Shown: piece after piece, positions 52,337 through 61,570 of the stretch
How the letters are laid out: each line of letters starts with the position of its first letter
Numbering within the stretch: the stretch's first letter is position 1
Assembly: GCF_000024465.1 (NCBI RefSeq)
Contig: NC_014010.1
Location: 1,488,001 to 1,552,000 of the forward strand
Direction of reading: 5' to 3'
Source of the DNA: Candidatus Puniceispirillum marinum IMCC1322
GTDB taxonomy: Bacteria; Pseudomonadota; Alphaproteobacteria; Puniceispirillales; Puniceispirillaceae
Length of the DNA: 64,000 nucleotides
The notes under the pieces: generated by a model
Seen by the model: only the letters and a program-made list of their open reading frames with translations
What the model was told of the DNA's origin: nothing
Databases searched by the model: none
Position numbers and translations under genes: made by a program

Positions 52337-53239
52337 ATGGAATTATGGGTTTTACTGGCTATTTTGGCAGCAGCTACACAAGCTTTGCGCACAGCCGTTC
52401 AAAAGAAAATGACGCCGCAACTAGGTAGCTATGGCGCCAGCTATATACGTTTTTCCTATTCCTTCCCCTTTGCTTGGGCGATTGTGCTTGGCTATATGAT
52501 GCTGGTCAATGTTGGCATACCCAGCCTGCCACCGATGTTCTGGTTCTGGATCAACATCGCCGCAATCACGCAGATCGCTTTTACGATTCTACTTATCATG
52601 CTGTTCTCGCATCGATCCTTTGCTGCCGCGGTTGCCTTCTCCAAAACCGAGGTGTTGCAAGCGGCGCTATTTGAAGCTCTCATTCTTGGCGTTGTGGCCA
52701 GCCTGCAAACCGCCTTTGCCATTGCGCTTGGTGTCGTGGCTACGATCATGCTGTCACTGGCAAAATCGAGTGTCACAAGTCATTCGATTATGCGTACAAT
52801 TTTCTCGAAGCAAACTGGGTTTGGGCTTGGGGCTGGTGCCTTTCTGGGCTTTTGCACGGTCGCTTATGGTGCGGCCATAAAACACATACCCACAGATGAC
52901 GTGATGCTGAATGCCGGATTGGCCGCAGCCATTGCCGTCACAATCCAGACAGTGGGTTTTGGCGCCTGGATGTATGCCGCAAAACGGCATGAACTAATCG
53001 CCAGTTTCGTATATTGGCGCGAAAGCACCATGGCAGGTTTATGGGGTACACTTTGTAGCCTATTTTGGTTTGCGGCCTTCGCCATGCATGCCGTTGCCCC
53101 GGTTCGTGCGGTTGGGCAAATCGAATTGCTTATGAGCATCGGTTTTTCTTACTTCTATTTTAAAGAAAAAATTAGCCTGACCGAACTGATCGCCATGGCG
53201 CTGCTGGCATTATCAATCATTCTGGTGTTGCTGGCTTAG
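52337..53239 (+). CDS. EamA-like membrane transporter
   Basis: A 300-residue protein with ten hydrophobic helices beginning MELWVLLAILAAATQALRTAVQKKM, plus GQIELLMSIGFSYFYFKEKISLTELI near the end, a typical second EamA repeat. The ATG at 52337 is preferred because the 42 codons upstream are not hydrophobic and carry no signature. It begins about 150 bases from the divergent mmsA. Substrate unknown. Confidence 0.85.
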   Translation: MELWVLLAILAAATQALRTAVQKKMTPQLGSYGASYIRFSYSFPFAWAIVLGYMMLVNVGIPSLPPMFWFWINIAAITQIAFTILLIMLFSHRSFAAAVAFSKTEVLQAALFEALILGVVASLQTAFAIALGVVATIMLSLAKSSVTSHSIMRTIFSKQTGFGLGAGAFLGFCTVAYGAAIKHIPTDDVMLNAGLAAAIAVTIQTVGFGAWMYAAKRHELIASFVYWRESTMAGLWGTLCSLFWFAAFAMHAVAPVRAVGQIELLMSIGFSYFYFKEKISLTELIAMALLALSIILVLLA

Positions 53240-53250
53240 CCAAGGCATGG

Positions 53251-54054
53251 TCAGGCTAGTAATTTTAACACTGCCTGCTTTGCCATTTGCACAACAAGAT
53301 GCGCCCTGAAATCAGCATTGGCATGTATGTCGGATAGCAACAAATTCGGATCAATTGACACATCATCCAGCACATCAGGGCTAAACCGCTTTTCTAAAGC
53401 CGCTTCAAAATCACTAGCCCTGAATACGCCGTCCTGACCAGCGCCTGTCACCGCAACTTTGACCTGCCCATCATGCCGCTTGGCAACACATACGCCAGCC
53501 AACGCATATCGCGATGCCGGATTAGGGCATTTTACATAGGCACATATCTGATCGAGTGGAAAATGAATGGCGGTAATGATTTCATGCCAATCCAGTGCTG
53601 TTTCAAACATGCCCACAAAAAAATCTTCTGCCGCAAATATCTGTTGGTCAGTGTGAATGGTGGCACCGGTCGCCAATAATGCCGCCGGATAGCACGCCGC
53701 CGGATCATTATTGGCAACGGATCCACCAATCGTCCCGCGGTTACGCACATGCGGATCACCGATCTGTCCGGCCAGTGCTGCCACCCCGGGCAAATGCGTA
53801 TGCACCAGTTCATGATCCGCAACCAGCGCATGAGACGCCATCGCACCAATCTGCATATTATTTTCGTTGATCGTAATCTTGGCAATATCCGCAATACCGC
53901 CAAGATCGACGAGCATATCAGGCGCGGCCAGACGCTGTTTTAGCGTTGGGATAAGGGTCATGCCACCAGCCAGTAATTTTGCATCTTCCGCCGCCGTCAG
54001 AAACTCACGCGCAGACGCATAGCTGTGGGCTTTCTTATAGATCAGATCATACAT
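53251..54054 (-). CDS. Carbon-monoxide-dehydrogenase-type FAD subunit (CoxM family)
   Basis: A 267-residue FAD subunit of the xanthine oxidase family, with [33 protein letters not shown], the FAD motif [25 protein letters not shown], and the short C-terminal domain. The partner [2Fe-2S] subunit overlaps its start. The large molybdenum subunit (CoxL type), usually in the same operon, is absent from this locus. The product may pair with a subunit encoded elsewhere. Confidence 0.93.
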   Translation of the reverse strand: MYDLIYKKAHSYASAREFLTAAEDAKLLAGGMTLIPTLKQRLAAPDMLVDLGGIADIAKITINENNMQIGAMASHALVADHELVHTHLPGVAALAGQIGDPHVRNRGTIGGSVANNDPAACYPAALLATGATIHTDQQIFAAEDFFVGMFETALDWHEIITAIHFPLDQICAYVKCPNPASRYALAGVCVAKRHDGQVKVAVTGAGQDGVFRASDFEAALEKRFSPDVLDDVSIDPNLLLSDIHANADFRAHLVVQMAKQAVLKLLA

Positions 54055-54544
54055 GATCTACCTCATCCACCTTATCACCAGCACCCATCACGCGCGCCGC
54101 CTGCTGAACTGATTTGATAATATTGTTATAACCGGTACAGCGACAGATATTCCCTTCAAGGGCGCGGCTAATTTCATCAATATCAGTAGTCGGATTATGC
54201 GCCAGAAAATCGACTGCGGTCATGATCATGCCTGGCGTGCAATAGCCACATTGCAAACCGTGATTATCAATGAATGCCTGTTGTACTGGATGCAGATCAT
54301 CGCCCTTGGCTAGGCCTTCAATCGTCGTGATTCGGGCACCATCTGCTTGCACCGCCAGCATTGTACACGCCTTTATAGCCATCCCATCAAGATGAATAAC
54401 ACAGGCACCACACTGGCTCGTATCACATCCAATATGCGTACCTGTCAGGTGTAGCATTTCACGCAAAAAAACACCAAGTAGCATAGTGTCTTCGACATCT
54501 ACCGTTACTGGCTTCTCATTCACGACAAGATTGACGATCGTCAT
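54047..54544 (-). CDS. [2Fe-2S] subunit of a molybdenum hydroxylase (CoxS family)
   Basis: A 165-residue small subunit with both cluster motifs: [16 protein letters not shown] with a following CTMLA, and [16 protein letters not shown] ... [16 protein letters not shown]. Overlaps coxM by 8 bases, ATGA-like. The region upstream (54545-54871) has no CoxL gene. Confidence 0.95.
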   Translation of the reverse strand: MTIVNLVVNEKPVTVDVEDTMLLGVFLREMLHLTGTHIGCDTSQCGACVIHLDGMAIKACTMLAVQADGARITTIEGLAKGDDLHPVQQAFIDNHGLQCGYCTPGMIMTAVDFLAHNPTTDIDEISRALEGNICRCTGYNNIIKSVQQAARVMGAGDKVDEVDHV

Positions 54545-54871
54545 TATTGCGGCCTTTCACATCATCTGTCATCGAACATGCTAATATTCCAGCACCTGAT
54601 CACAGAGTTATCCTTGCGCCAATTTATGCCAAGGTCAATATTCCCAAACTGCATATATAATATCAGTTAAATACTGTTGACATATTTACAGAATAGCCGC
54701 CGTACGCCGTGTGGTAGAGGGTGTTTCACCAAAGCTGGATCGATAACATGATGCAAACCCAGTCTGACTTGCCTTTAAACACAGTAATGGTTTTTAAAGT
54801 CCTAGATATTCACACGCTTTGTTTGGCTAAATGTAGCACCGAGGCAGATTGATAGGGGCACAGGCTGGCAC
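54545..54871. other. Intergenic region, 327 bp, nothing recognised
   Basis: It lies between the CoxS gene start and the end of the Ldh-family gene. I see no reading frame with family similarity, no remnant of coxL, and no tRNA. It presumably holds the promoter of the CoxS-CoxM pair. Confidence 0.5.
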
Positions 54872-55870
54872 CTAAGTGACAAGCCCCTCGATGGTCTCAA
54901 GAAGTGCCGCATTAACGGCGCGTGCGCCTGTATCAAGACGGTTTTTATGGCGGCGCGCACCAGGCAATCGTACACCATCCATTTCATTGAGCTTGGCCAC
55001 AAAACCCTCAACATGCTCCGGCCAATCAGGCCCTGCAATGATATCAGGGGACATGGCAAGGATCATTTCGCCGCCGCGGGCAGGCCCACCATCACCATTG
55101 TCATTTTCTTTGGCTTCAAAGCTGAATTGTTCCCCTGTCAGGCCAGCAGCTAGCAATTCAACCATCATTGAAATCGCCGAACCTTTATAGCCACCAAATG
55201 GCAAAAGAACACCCTTCGCAATTTTAGCGGGATCGGTCGTTGGATTCCCATCCTGATCAAGGCCAGTACCTGCAGGCACTGTTCGGCCATCTCGCGCGGC
55301 AATCTGAATGTCACCCATCGCCATTGACGCTGTCGCCATATCATATACCACCGGCGTTGATCCGGGGCGCGGCCATGCAAAGGAAATAGGATTCGTTCCA
55401 AACAGAGCTGTCGTTGATCCAGCTGGCGCAACCGCCGGCATATAGGCGGTACAGGCAATACCAACAAGACCACGATCAGCCAGATACTCGGTTTCAGGCC
55501 ATAGTGAGGCAAAATGGTGAACACCAATCAGTGATAATGCACCGATGCCAATCTCTTTGGCAGCTTCAGCCAGAACCGGCAAACCGGCAGCCTGCGCTAT
55601 GGGCGCAAAACAGCCATGTCCATCAACCTGAATAACTGCCGGCGTGATTTTAGTGACTGTTGGTTTTGCCTTGCCATTAACTTTGCCACTACGTAGTGCT
55701 TTTACATAACCTGGCACGCGGAACAGGCCATGTGAATGCGACCCGTCACGTTCAGCCCGTGTCATGATATCTGCCAGCGCCGAAGCATTTTCATCGTCAC
55801 AGCCATTGGCCAGCATTACACGGATAATCAGAGCGCTTATTTCATCAAGCGTCAGGTCAACAGTACTCAT
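54872..55870 (-). CDS. Ldh-family NAD(P)-dependent oxidoreductase
   Basis: A 332-residue member of the malate/L-sulfolactate/ureidoglycolate dehydrogenase family. Conserved features: ADIMTRAERDGSHSHGLFRVPGYV with the catalytic His, VHHFASLWP, FGTNPISFAWP, PFGGYKGSAISMMVELLAAGLTG. Members reduce 2-oxo acids, (R)-sulfolactate, ureidoglycolate or cyclic imino acids; no residue here fixes the choice. The neighbouring betaine transporter might suggest proline-betaine or piperideine substrates; this is a guess. Confidence 0.85.
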   Translation of the reverse strand: MSTVDLTLDEISALIIRVMLANGCDDENASALADIMTRAERDGSHSHGLFRVPGYVKALRSGKVNGKAKPTVTKITPAVIQVDGHGCFAPIAQAAGLPVLAEAAKEIGIGALSLIGVHHFASLWPETEYLADRGLVGIACTAYMPAVAPAGSTTALFGTNPISFAWPRPGSTPVVYDMATASMAMGDIQIAARDGRTVPAGTGLDQDGNPTTDPAKIAKGVLLPFGGYKGSAISMMVELLAAGLTGEQFSFEAKENDNGDGGPARGGEMILAMSPDIIAGPDWPEHVEGFVAKLNEMDGVRLPGARRHKNRLDTGARAVNAALLETIEGLVT

Positions 55871-55912
55871 GGCAACAGCTTTCTATGAATCAGGTATTAC
55901 TTGAAGCGCGTA

Positions 55913-56959
55913 TTACTTATAGCGCGGTGTCGCCGAATCCCGATCCGGGCGGGCAATGGCCGCGATCGCTGTTTCGATAGACACCGAACCAACCGTTTTG
56001 CCTTTATCATCTACACAGCAACCGGTTGATGTACCTTGCTTTGTCATCTTCTGTAACGCGACTTCAATAGGCGTATCGCAAGTCAGCTTTGGGCCAGACG
56101 CCCGTGATGTCGCCTTCATGACGGAACGCACCTCAATCACACGACCACGGTTGATATCCTTGATAAAGTCGGAAATATAGTCATCTGCTGGGCGCATGAT
56201 GATATCCTGCGGGTCACCTTGCTGGATCACTTCACCATCGCGCAAGATGGAAACCTGATCACCAATACGCAAGGCTTCGTCAAGGTCATGCGTGATAAAC
56301 ACGATGGTCTTGTGCAATTCTTCCTGCAGATCAAGCAGGATATCCTGCATATCCGTCCGGATCAGCGGATCAAGAGCCGAAAAGGCTTCGTCCATCAACA
56401 GAATTTCAGCATCAGTTGCCAGTGCCCGCGCCAAACCAACACGTTGTTGCATGCCACCTGATAGCTGGGCGGGATAATGATTTTCAAATCCCCCTAGACC
56501 AACCCGGTCAATCCAATGCTGGGCACGTTCTTTGGCTTCGGCCTCAAGCACCCCTTGAATGGTCAGACCATAAGCTGCATTCTGGGCTACGGTTCTGTGA
56601 GGCAGTAACGCGAATTTCTGGAACACCATTGATGATTTATGCCGGCGGAAGTCACGCAGTTCTTCAGACGACATCGCCAGCACATCTTCACCATCAACAA
56701 TCACCTGACCTTCGGTCGGCTCGATCAAACGGTTGATATGGCGAATCAAAGTTGACTTGCCAGAACCCGACAGACCCATAATGACCTGAATACGCTTTGC
56801 CGGAATGTCAATATTGATATCCCGCAAACCCAGCACATGACCATGTTCATCAAGCAAGCTTTGCTTGGTGGCACCCGCACGGACATATTCCATAGCGCGT
56901 TTTGGGTCATCACCAAACACTTTATAGAGTTTGCTAATTTTAATTTTCGTATCAGTCAT
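55913..56959 (-). CDS. proV: Glycine betaine/proline ABC transporter ATPase
   Basis: A 348-residue ATPase of the QAT family: Walker A GLSGSGKST, Q-loop MVFQKFALLPHRTV, signature LSGGMQQRVGLARAL, Walker B ILLMDEAFSALDP, and the ITHDLDEAL switch. The C-terminal CBS-like region follows DYISDFIKDINRGRVIEV. I choose the ATG at 56959, which overlaps the proW stop; the longer frame runs into proW with no signature. Confidence 0.96.
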   Translation of the reverse strand: MTDTKIKISKLYKVFGDDPKRAMEYVRAGATKQSLLDEHGHVLGLRDINIDIPAKRIQVIMGLSGSGKSTLIRHINRLIEPTEGQVIVDGEDVLAMSSEELRDFRRHKSSMVFQKFALLPHRTVAQNAAYGLTIQGVLEAEAKERAQHWIDRVGLGGFENHYPAQLSGGMQQRVGLARALATDAEILLMDEAFSALDPLIRTDMQDILLDLQEELHKTIVFITHDLDEALRIGDQVSILRDGEVIQQGDPQDIIMRPADDYISDFIKDINRGRVIEVRSVMKATSRASGPKLTCDTPIEVALQKMTKQGTSTGCCVDDKGKTVGSVSIETAIAAIARPDRDSATPRYK

Positions 56960-57851
56960 GGTCAGCTCCCTGGCGGTGGGCTTGTAAACGCCGCCCATAA
57001 GCTTGTGAAACACGGTCAAAAATAATTGCCAAAGCCACGATGGCAAGACCATTCATGAGGCCAAGCGCAAGATACTGGTTTGCAACTGCCTGTAGCACAG
57101 GAACGCCAAGCCCCTTCACACCGATCATTGACGCGATAACCACCATGGCCAGGGCCATCATAATTGTCTGGTTCACCCCAGCAAAAATATTTGGTAGCGC
57201 CAACGGTATCTGTACCCCAAACAGTCGTTGTTTATAATTGGCACCAAAGGCATCAGCTGCCTCGAGCACTTCCTTATCAACAAGGCGTATGCCAAGGTTG
57301 GTTAAACGTACAATCGGCGGGATCGCATAAATACAAACCGCAATCATGCCAGGCACCTTGCCAATACCAAGCAACATTACAACCGGAATCAGATACACAA
57401 AGCTCGGGATTGTCTGCATAATATCTAGTATTGGCGTAATGATTGATTGTGCTCGGTTTGACCTAGCCATCAATATGCCTAACGGAATGCCAAAACCAAT
57501 ACATATCAACGTAGCAACAGAAATAATCGCCAACGTCGCCATTGTGTCTTCCCACATGCCAAAACGGCCAATGATGAAAAATGCGATAATTGATCCTAAC
57601 GCCAACTTCCAACTGCGTGAACCAAGCCATGCAAGTCCGGCGATGATACCTATAATGATTGGCCAAGGCGTCACAATCAGAAGTTTTTCGAACCAGATCA
57701 TAAATTGAAGAAGTGGGTCAAAAAACGACTCTAAACTCTCACCATAATTACGTGAGAAAGACTTAAAGGCAAAATCAACTGTTTTTTTAATATCGCGTAG
57801 TTCTTGTCGCCCTAATTCGGGAAACTCTTCTAGAAATTCCATTTCTGGCAC
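56952..57851 (-). CDS. proW: Glycine betaine/proline ABC transporter permease
   Basis: A 299-residue permease with about six membrane helices and the EAA-type loop LVDKEVLEAADAFGANYKQRLFGVQIPLALP. A long N-terminal soluble segment precedes the helices, as in ProW. It overlaps proV and lies 65 bases from proX, with a stable hairpin between. Confidence 0.95.
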   Translation of the reverse strand: MPEMEFLEEFPELGRQELRDIKKTVDFAFKSFSRNYGESLESFFDPLLQFMIWFEKLLIVTPWPIIIGIIAGLAWLGSRSWKLALGSIIAFFIIGRFGMWEDTMATLAIISVATLICIGFGIPLGILMARSNRAQSIITPILDIMQTIPSFVYLIPVVMLLGIGKVPGMIAVCIYAIPPIVRLTNLGIRLVDKEVLEAADAFGANYKQRLFGVQIPLALPNIFAGVNQTIMMALAMVVIASMIGVKGLGVPVLQAVANQYLALGLMNGLAIVALAIIFDRVSQAYGRRLQAHRQGADHD

Positions 57852-57871
57852 CTATGGATCAAATATTAATA

Positions 57872-57895
57872 GGTCTGCCAGTTTCCTGGCAGACC
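57872..57895 (-). terminator. 10-bp stem with GAAA tetraloop between proX and proW
   Basis: The minus-strand sequence GGTCTGCCAG-GAAA-CTGGCAGACC folds as a perfect stem with a GNRA loop and is followed by TATTAATATTT, with no pure U-run. Such elements after a binding-protein gene commonly protect its mRNA or partly terminate transcription so that ProX is made in excess. Confidence 0.7.
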
Positions 57896-57916
57896 AAAGT
57901 TTTGAGTGAGGCTGTC

Positions 57917-58930
57917 TTACAGAGCTGCCTTAACTTTTGCCGCAACATCTGCTGATACCCAGCTTGACCAGACATCACTATGCTTTGACAAGAACTCATA
58001 AGCGGCATCTTCACCATTTGCTTGCTCTTCTGTCATGTAAACGAGCATACCGTTCATAACCGGGCCTGGGAAAACACGCTTTGTCAAATAGTCATTGGCA
58101 TCACCAGCGCGCTTCTTGAAGTCATCAGTAATAACAGTGTTCACAACTGACTCTGTCCAAGCAGATGGCTTTGGATCTTCACACTCTTGCTCTGGCAGGG
58201 CAATACAACCATCCCAGTTATCTGCGCCAGCGAAAGGCACGCCGAAATCCATCATCTGCATGTCGTATTTACCAATCATATCAGTTGGTGCCCAATAGTA
58301 ACCAAGCCAGTTCTGATTGCTATCTGCTGCTTTTGAAATTGAGCCATTAAGACCTGCAGATGAACCTGGATCAACCAGCAACCAGCCCTTAGCTTCCATA
58401 TCAAAGGCACGATACAGATTATTTGTGGTCAACTGGCAATTCCAGCCTGATGGACATGTATGAAGCGCACCTTTTGATGGGTCTTCTGGATGCGGGAACA
58501 AGTCAGGGCGCTCAATAACATCCAAAACAGTCTTCAATTCAGGATTGTCTTTCAACGTGTGCGGCAAAACAAACCAACCTTCACCAAGGCCTGTGATTGG
58601 TGCGTCAGACGCAATATGCAAGCGGCCTTCATCAACGGCCACAGCAAGAGGGCGCGCAACAGCATTAGCCCATAGCTCAGGCGCAATATCTGGCACACCC
58701 TTTTCCATCATTGACGTGGCAGTAGGCATTGTGTCGCCTGGCACGATTTCAACTTCGCAACCATAGCCTTCTGACAGGATGATTTTGTCAACTTGCGCCA
58801 TCAACGCTGCTGAATTCCAGTTCATCTCTGCAATTGTTACAGTTCCACAATGGCCATCGGCAGATGCCTGACCGGCAAGACCGATCGCACCTGAGGCAAT
58901 AATGGCTGTAGATAAAAGTAGCTTTTTCAT
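57917..58930 (-). CDS. proX: Glycine betaine/proline periplasmic binding protein
   Basis: A 337-residue substrate-binding protein with a clear signal peptide (LLLSTAIIASGAIGLAGQASA cleaved before DGH). The mature part has Trp-rich stretches typical of ProX/OpuAC proteins (WNSAALMAQVDKIILSEGYGCEVEIVPGDT, GWFVLPHTLK, NQNWLGYYWAPTDMIGKYDM). Trp and Tyr residues form the aromatic cage for quaternary ammonium. It is first in the proXWV operon. Confidence 0.94.
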   Translation of the reverse strand: MKKLLLSTAIIASGAIGLAGQASADGHCGTVTIAEMNWNSAALMAQVDKIILSEGYGCEVEIVPGDTMPTATSMMEKGVPDIAPELWANAVARPLAVAVDEGRLHIASDAPITGLGEGWFVLPHTLKDNPELKTVLDVIERPDLFPHPEDPSKGALHTCPSGWNCQLTTNNLYRAFDMEAKGWLLVDPGSSAGLNGSISKAADSNQNWLGYYWAPTDMIGKYDMQMMDFGVPFAGADNWDGCIALPEQECEDPKPSAWTESVVNTVITDDFKKRAGDANDYLTKRVFPGPVMNGMLVYMTEEQANGEDAAYEFLSKHSDVWSSWVSADVAAKVKAAL

Positions 58931-59130
58931 TTGGGTTTCCTCTCCCGTTTCTTAATGTTGGGCACTTTGTGCCACTGTTATTGCCATAAACTTTACTTAT
59001 GACATTGCAAAAAATAGTTCAAATCACGACATATGACGATGCAATTACACCATTTATAAATAGCCAAACTCATCTAACAGATGCTGTGATTTATTTTTAT
59101 AGAAGTAGTTTAACGCCTTAAACTATCAAA
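58931..59130. promoter_or_regulatory. Upstream region of proXWV
   Basis: A 200-bp AT-rich stretch before proX with a GAGAGG ribosome site next to the ATG. No gene or recognised riboswitch was seen. Confidence 0.4.
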
Positions 59131-59865
59131 TCAATGCCTATATTCTGGCTCTTCTTTGTCAAGAATGGTGCGAATCGCCTTCAGATAGGCCTCTTGGTCA
59201 ATATCATAATGTTCCCATTGCGATGCTGTTTTTTCAGCAACATCGTCAGAAATATACGCTAATGGCATGCCTGATGACAAAGCCGTTATATATGTGCGGC
59301 ACCCACGCTCGAAATGATAAGCAAGGTCAAATGCCAGTGACGGCGTTTCAGCTACCGTCATCAAACCATGGCTTCCCATCATCATGGTACGGCGATTGCC
59401 AAGCAAGGTCGATAAACGTTCCGCTTCATCATCAAGACCCATGCCATCAAAACCGTTATCTATTGCAACTCTGTTATGATAGCGGCAGGTCGTCTGGTCA
59501 ATTGCGGGTAAGGATGGGTCTTTTAATGCACTCAGCGCGGTCGCATAATGCGTGTGAAGATGCACGATACATCGCGCCTGGGGGTTATTACGATGCATCG
59601 CACCATGGATAGCCCATGCTGTCGGATCAATATTATCACCTTGTTCCTTGGCTGACTTACGCGTGTCCAGCAGCAATAGATCACTGGCTTTCATTTTCGA
59701 GAAATGTACACCATAGGGATTCATCAAGAATTGCTGACCGTCATCTGAAACAGCATAGGAAAAATGGTTCGCTATACCTTCATGCATATTTTCACGTGCT
59801 GTCCATCTAAAAATGGCGGCTAGATCACAGCGTGCTTCATCAAGATCAACAACTATGTTTGACAT
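59131..59865 (-). CDS. Class II aldolase/adducin-family protein
   Basis: A 244-residue protein of the class II aldolase fold. It begins ARCDLAAIFRWTARENMHEGIANHFSYAVSDDGQQFLMNPYG, with the Zn motif CIVHLHTHYATALSAL (His-x-His) and a later YHFERG containing the third His. These proteins are aldolases or decarboxylases for phospho-sugars and related acids; the exact substrate is unknown. It stands alone between the betaine transporter and betB. Confidence 0.85.
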   Translation of the reverse strand: MSNIVVDLDEARCDLAAIFRWTARENMHEGIANHFSYAVSDDGQQFLMNPYGVHFSKMKASDLLLLDTRKSAKEQGDNIDPTAWAIHGAMHRNNPQARCIVHLHTHYATALSALKDPSLPAIDQTTCRYHNRVAIDNGFDGMGLDDEAERLSTLLGNRRTMMMGSHGLMTVAETPSLAFDLAYHFERGCRTYITALSSGMPLAYISDDVAEKTASQWEHYDIDQEAYLKAIRTILDKEEPEYRH

Positions 59866-60139
59866 CGGTTACCTCCCAGACTTTATCACAATGCTTAATT
59901 GGATTCATGATTCATCTATTGCCATGGTGCCGAAGACATTGGGGGTTTGTCCAGACCAATTTATTGGCCAAAGATGAACCAGAATTGACATTTAACGCAT
60001 AATCGGCAAAGGCTGATACTTAAACAAGCTGGTTTGATATTTGGCTGGCTGAATAGGGGGCAGATTGATACGAATGCACCCGAAACATAATATTTAAGAA
60101 TCACAATTCTAGAATCCTATTTAACAAGGTTAAAGAATC
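59866..60139. promoter_or_regulatory. Divergent intergenic region
   Basis: A 274-bp region shared by the divergent aldolase and aldehyde dehydrogenase genes. AT-rich, with no reading frame or RNA recognised. Confidence 0.35.
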
Positions 60140-61570
60140 ATGCAGAGATGCCAGTCCATAATCGCAGGTAAACCCGTTGCAAGCGGCGAATCGCCAATCG
60201 AAAAGCGTTATCCTGCAACAGGTGAAATTATCGCCCATATCGAGCCGGCAACAGAGGCAATGCTGGATCAGGCGGTTACCGCCGCAACAGCCGCGCAAAA
60301 AATATGGGCGCGCACTGACCGCACCGAACGCGCACGTATTCTGCACAAAGCAGCCGACTTGATGCGCGACGCGAATGATGAGCTAGCGCGCCTTGAAGTG
60401 CAGGATGTTGGCAAACTATATAGCGAAGCGGTGTCAGGCGACGTGCCTAGCGGCCCTGACGCACTTGACTATTTTGCATCTCTATCGGCAACCATGACAG
60501 GCGACCATTTTAGCTGGAACGATGCCATCGGTTATTCCGAACGCATCCCGCTTGGGGTTTGTGCTGGCATTGGGGCGTGGAACTATCCGGTTCAGATTGC
60601 ATGCTGGAAAGCCGCGCCAGCACTGGCGACTGGCAATGCCTTCATCCTAAAGCCATCTGAAGAAACTCCTCTTAGCGGTCAACGCATTGCCGAACTTTTC
60701 CATGACGCAGGTCTGCCGGATGGTCTGTTCCAGATCATTCAGGGCGACTACCGCATAGGCAAAGCAATTTGTGAACATCCGGGCATAGCCAAGATATCCC
60801 TTACAGGTGGCGTCGAGACTGGCAAGCTGATTATGACACAAAGCGCATCCACACTCAAAAAAGTAACTTTAGAGCTTGGTGGCAAATCACCGCTTATTGT
60901 GTTTGATGATTGTGATTTTGACTTGGCTGTTCAAACTGCGCTTGACGCTAATTTTTATACCGCTGGCGAAGTATGCTCAAATGCTACCCGCGTTTTTGTT
61001 CAGGACACAATTGCCAAAGATTTCGTCGCTGCGATGGTTGAAAAAGCGAGCGCAATGAGCGTAGGCGACCCTATGGCTGCCGACATACAGATGGGGGCAT
61101 TGATTTCCGAAAAGCATCTGGGGCGGGTTCTCGATTATGTGGATATCGGACGTAATGAGGGTGCCACCATTGCCACAGGCGGTAACCGCGTGCACCCGCA
61201 AGGGTTTGAAAATGGCTATTTCATGGAGCCCACAATTCTGACAAATTGCACCGACAATATGCGAGTTGTTCGTGAAGAAATATTCGGCCCCGTGATGTCG
61301 GTTCTGACTTTCAGCACCGAAGATGAAGCCGTAACCAGGGCAAATGATACTAAATTTGGTCTTGGAGCTGGTCTCATGACCAAGGATTTGGTACGCGCAC
61401 ACCGTGTTGCTCGCCAACTTGAGTCAGGCAATGTATGGGTGAATACATTCAATATTCTGCCGCCGGGAATGCCTTTTGGCGGCGCCAAGAATTCGGGCTT
61501 TGGACGGGAAAATGGCATCTATGCCATTGAAGCCTACACTGAAGTCAGATCAACCTATATTCAATTATAG
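60140..61570 (+). CDS. betB: Betaine-aldehyde dehydrogenase
   Basis: A 476-residue NAD(P)-dependent aldehyde dehydrogenase. Marks include GVCAGIGAWNYPVQIACWKAAPALATGNAFILKPSEETPLSG, LTGGVETGK, LELGGKSPLIVFDDCD (catalytic Glu), and FYTAGEVCSNATRVFV with the catalytic Cys (the BADH-typical GEVCSN), plus the GAKNSGFGRENG end. It oxidises betaine aldehyde to glycine betaine; related aldehydes such as 4-trimethylaminobutyraldehyde are also possible. The nearby proXWV operon fits betaine metabolism. Confidence 0.92.
   Translation: MQRCQSIIAGKPVASGESPIEKRYPATGEIIAHIEPATEAMLDQAVTAATAAQKIWARTDRTERARILHKAADLMRDANDELARLEVQDVGKLYSEAVSGDVPSGPDALDYFASLSATMTGDHFSWNDAIGYSERIPLGVCAGIGAWNYPVQIACWKAAPALATGNAFILKPSEETPLSGQRIAELFHDAGLPDGLFQIIQGDYRIGKAICEHPGIAKISLTGGVETGKLIMTQSASTLKKVTLELGGKSPLIVFDDCDFDLAVQTALDANFYTAGEVCSNATRVFVQDTIAKDFVAAMVEKASAMSVGDPMAADIQMGALISEKHLGRVLDYVDIGRNEGATIATGGNRVHPQGFENGYFMEPTILTNCTDNMRVVREEIFGPVMSVLTFSTEDEAVTRANDTKFGLGAGLMTKDLVRAHRVARQLESGNVWVNTFNILPPGMPFGGAKNSGFGRENGIYAIEAYTEVRSTYIQL

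Noticed and set aside
54545-54871. Remnant of a coxL gene
   Set aside because: No stretch resembling the molybdenum subunit motifs was found in any frame.
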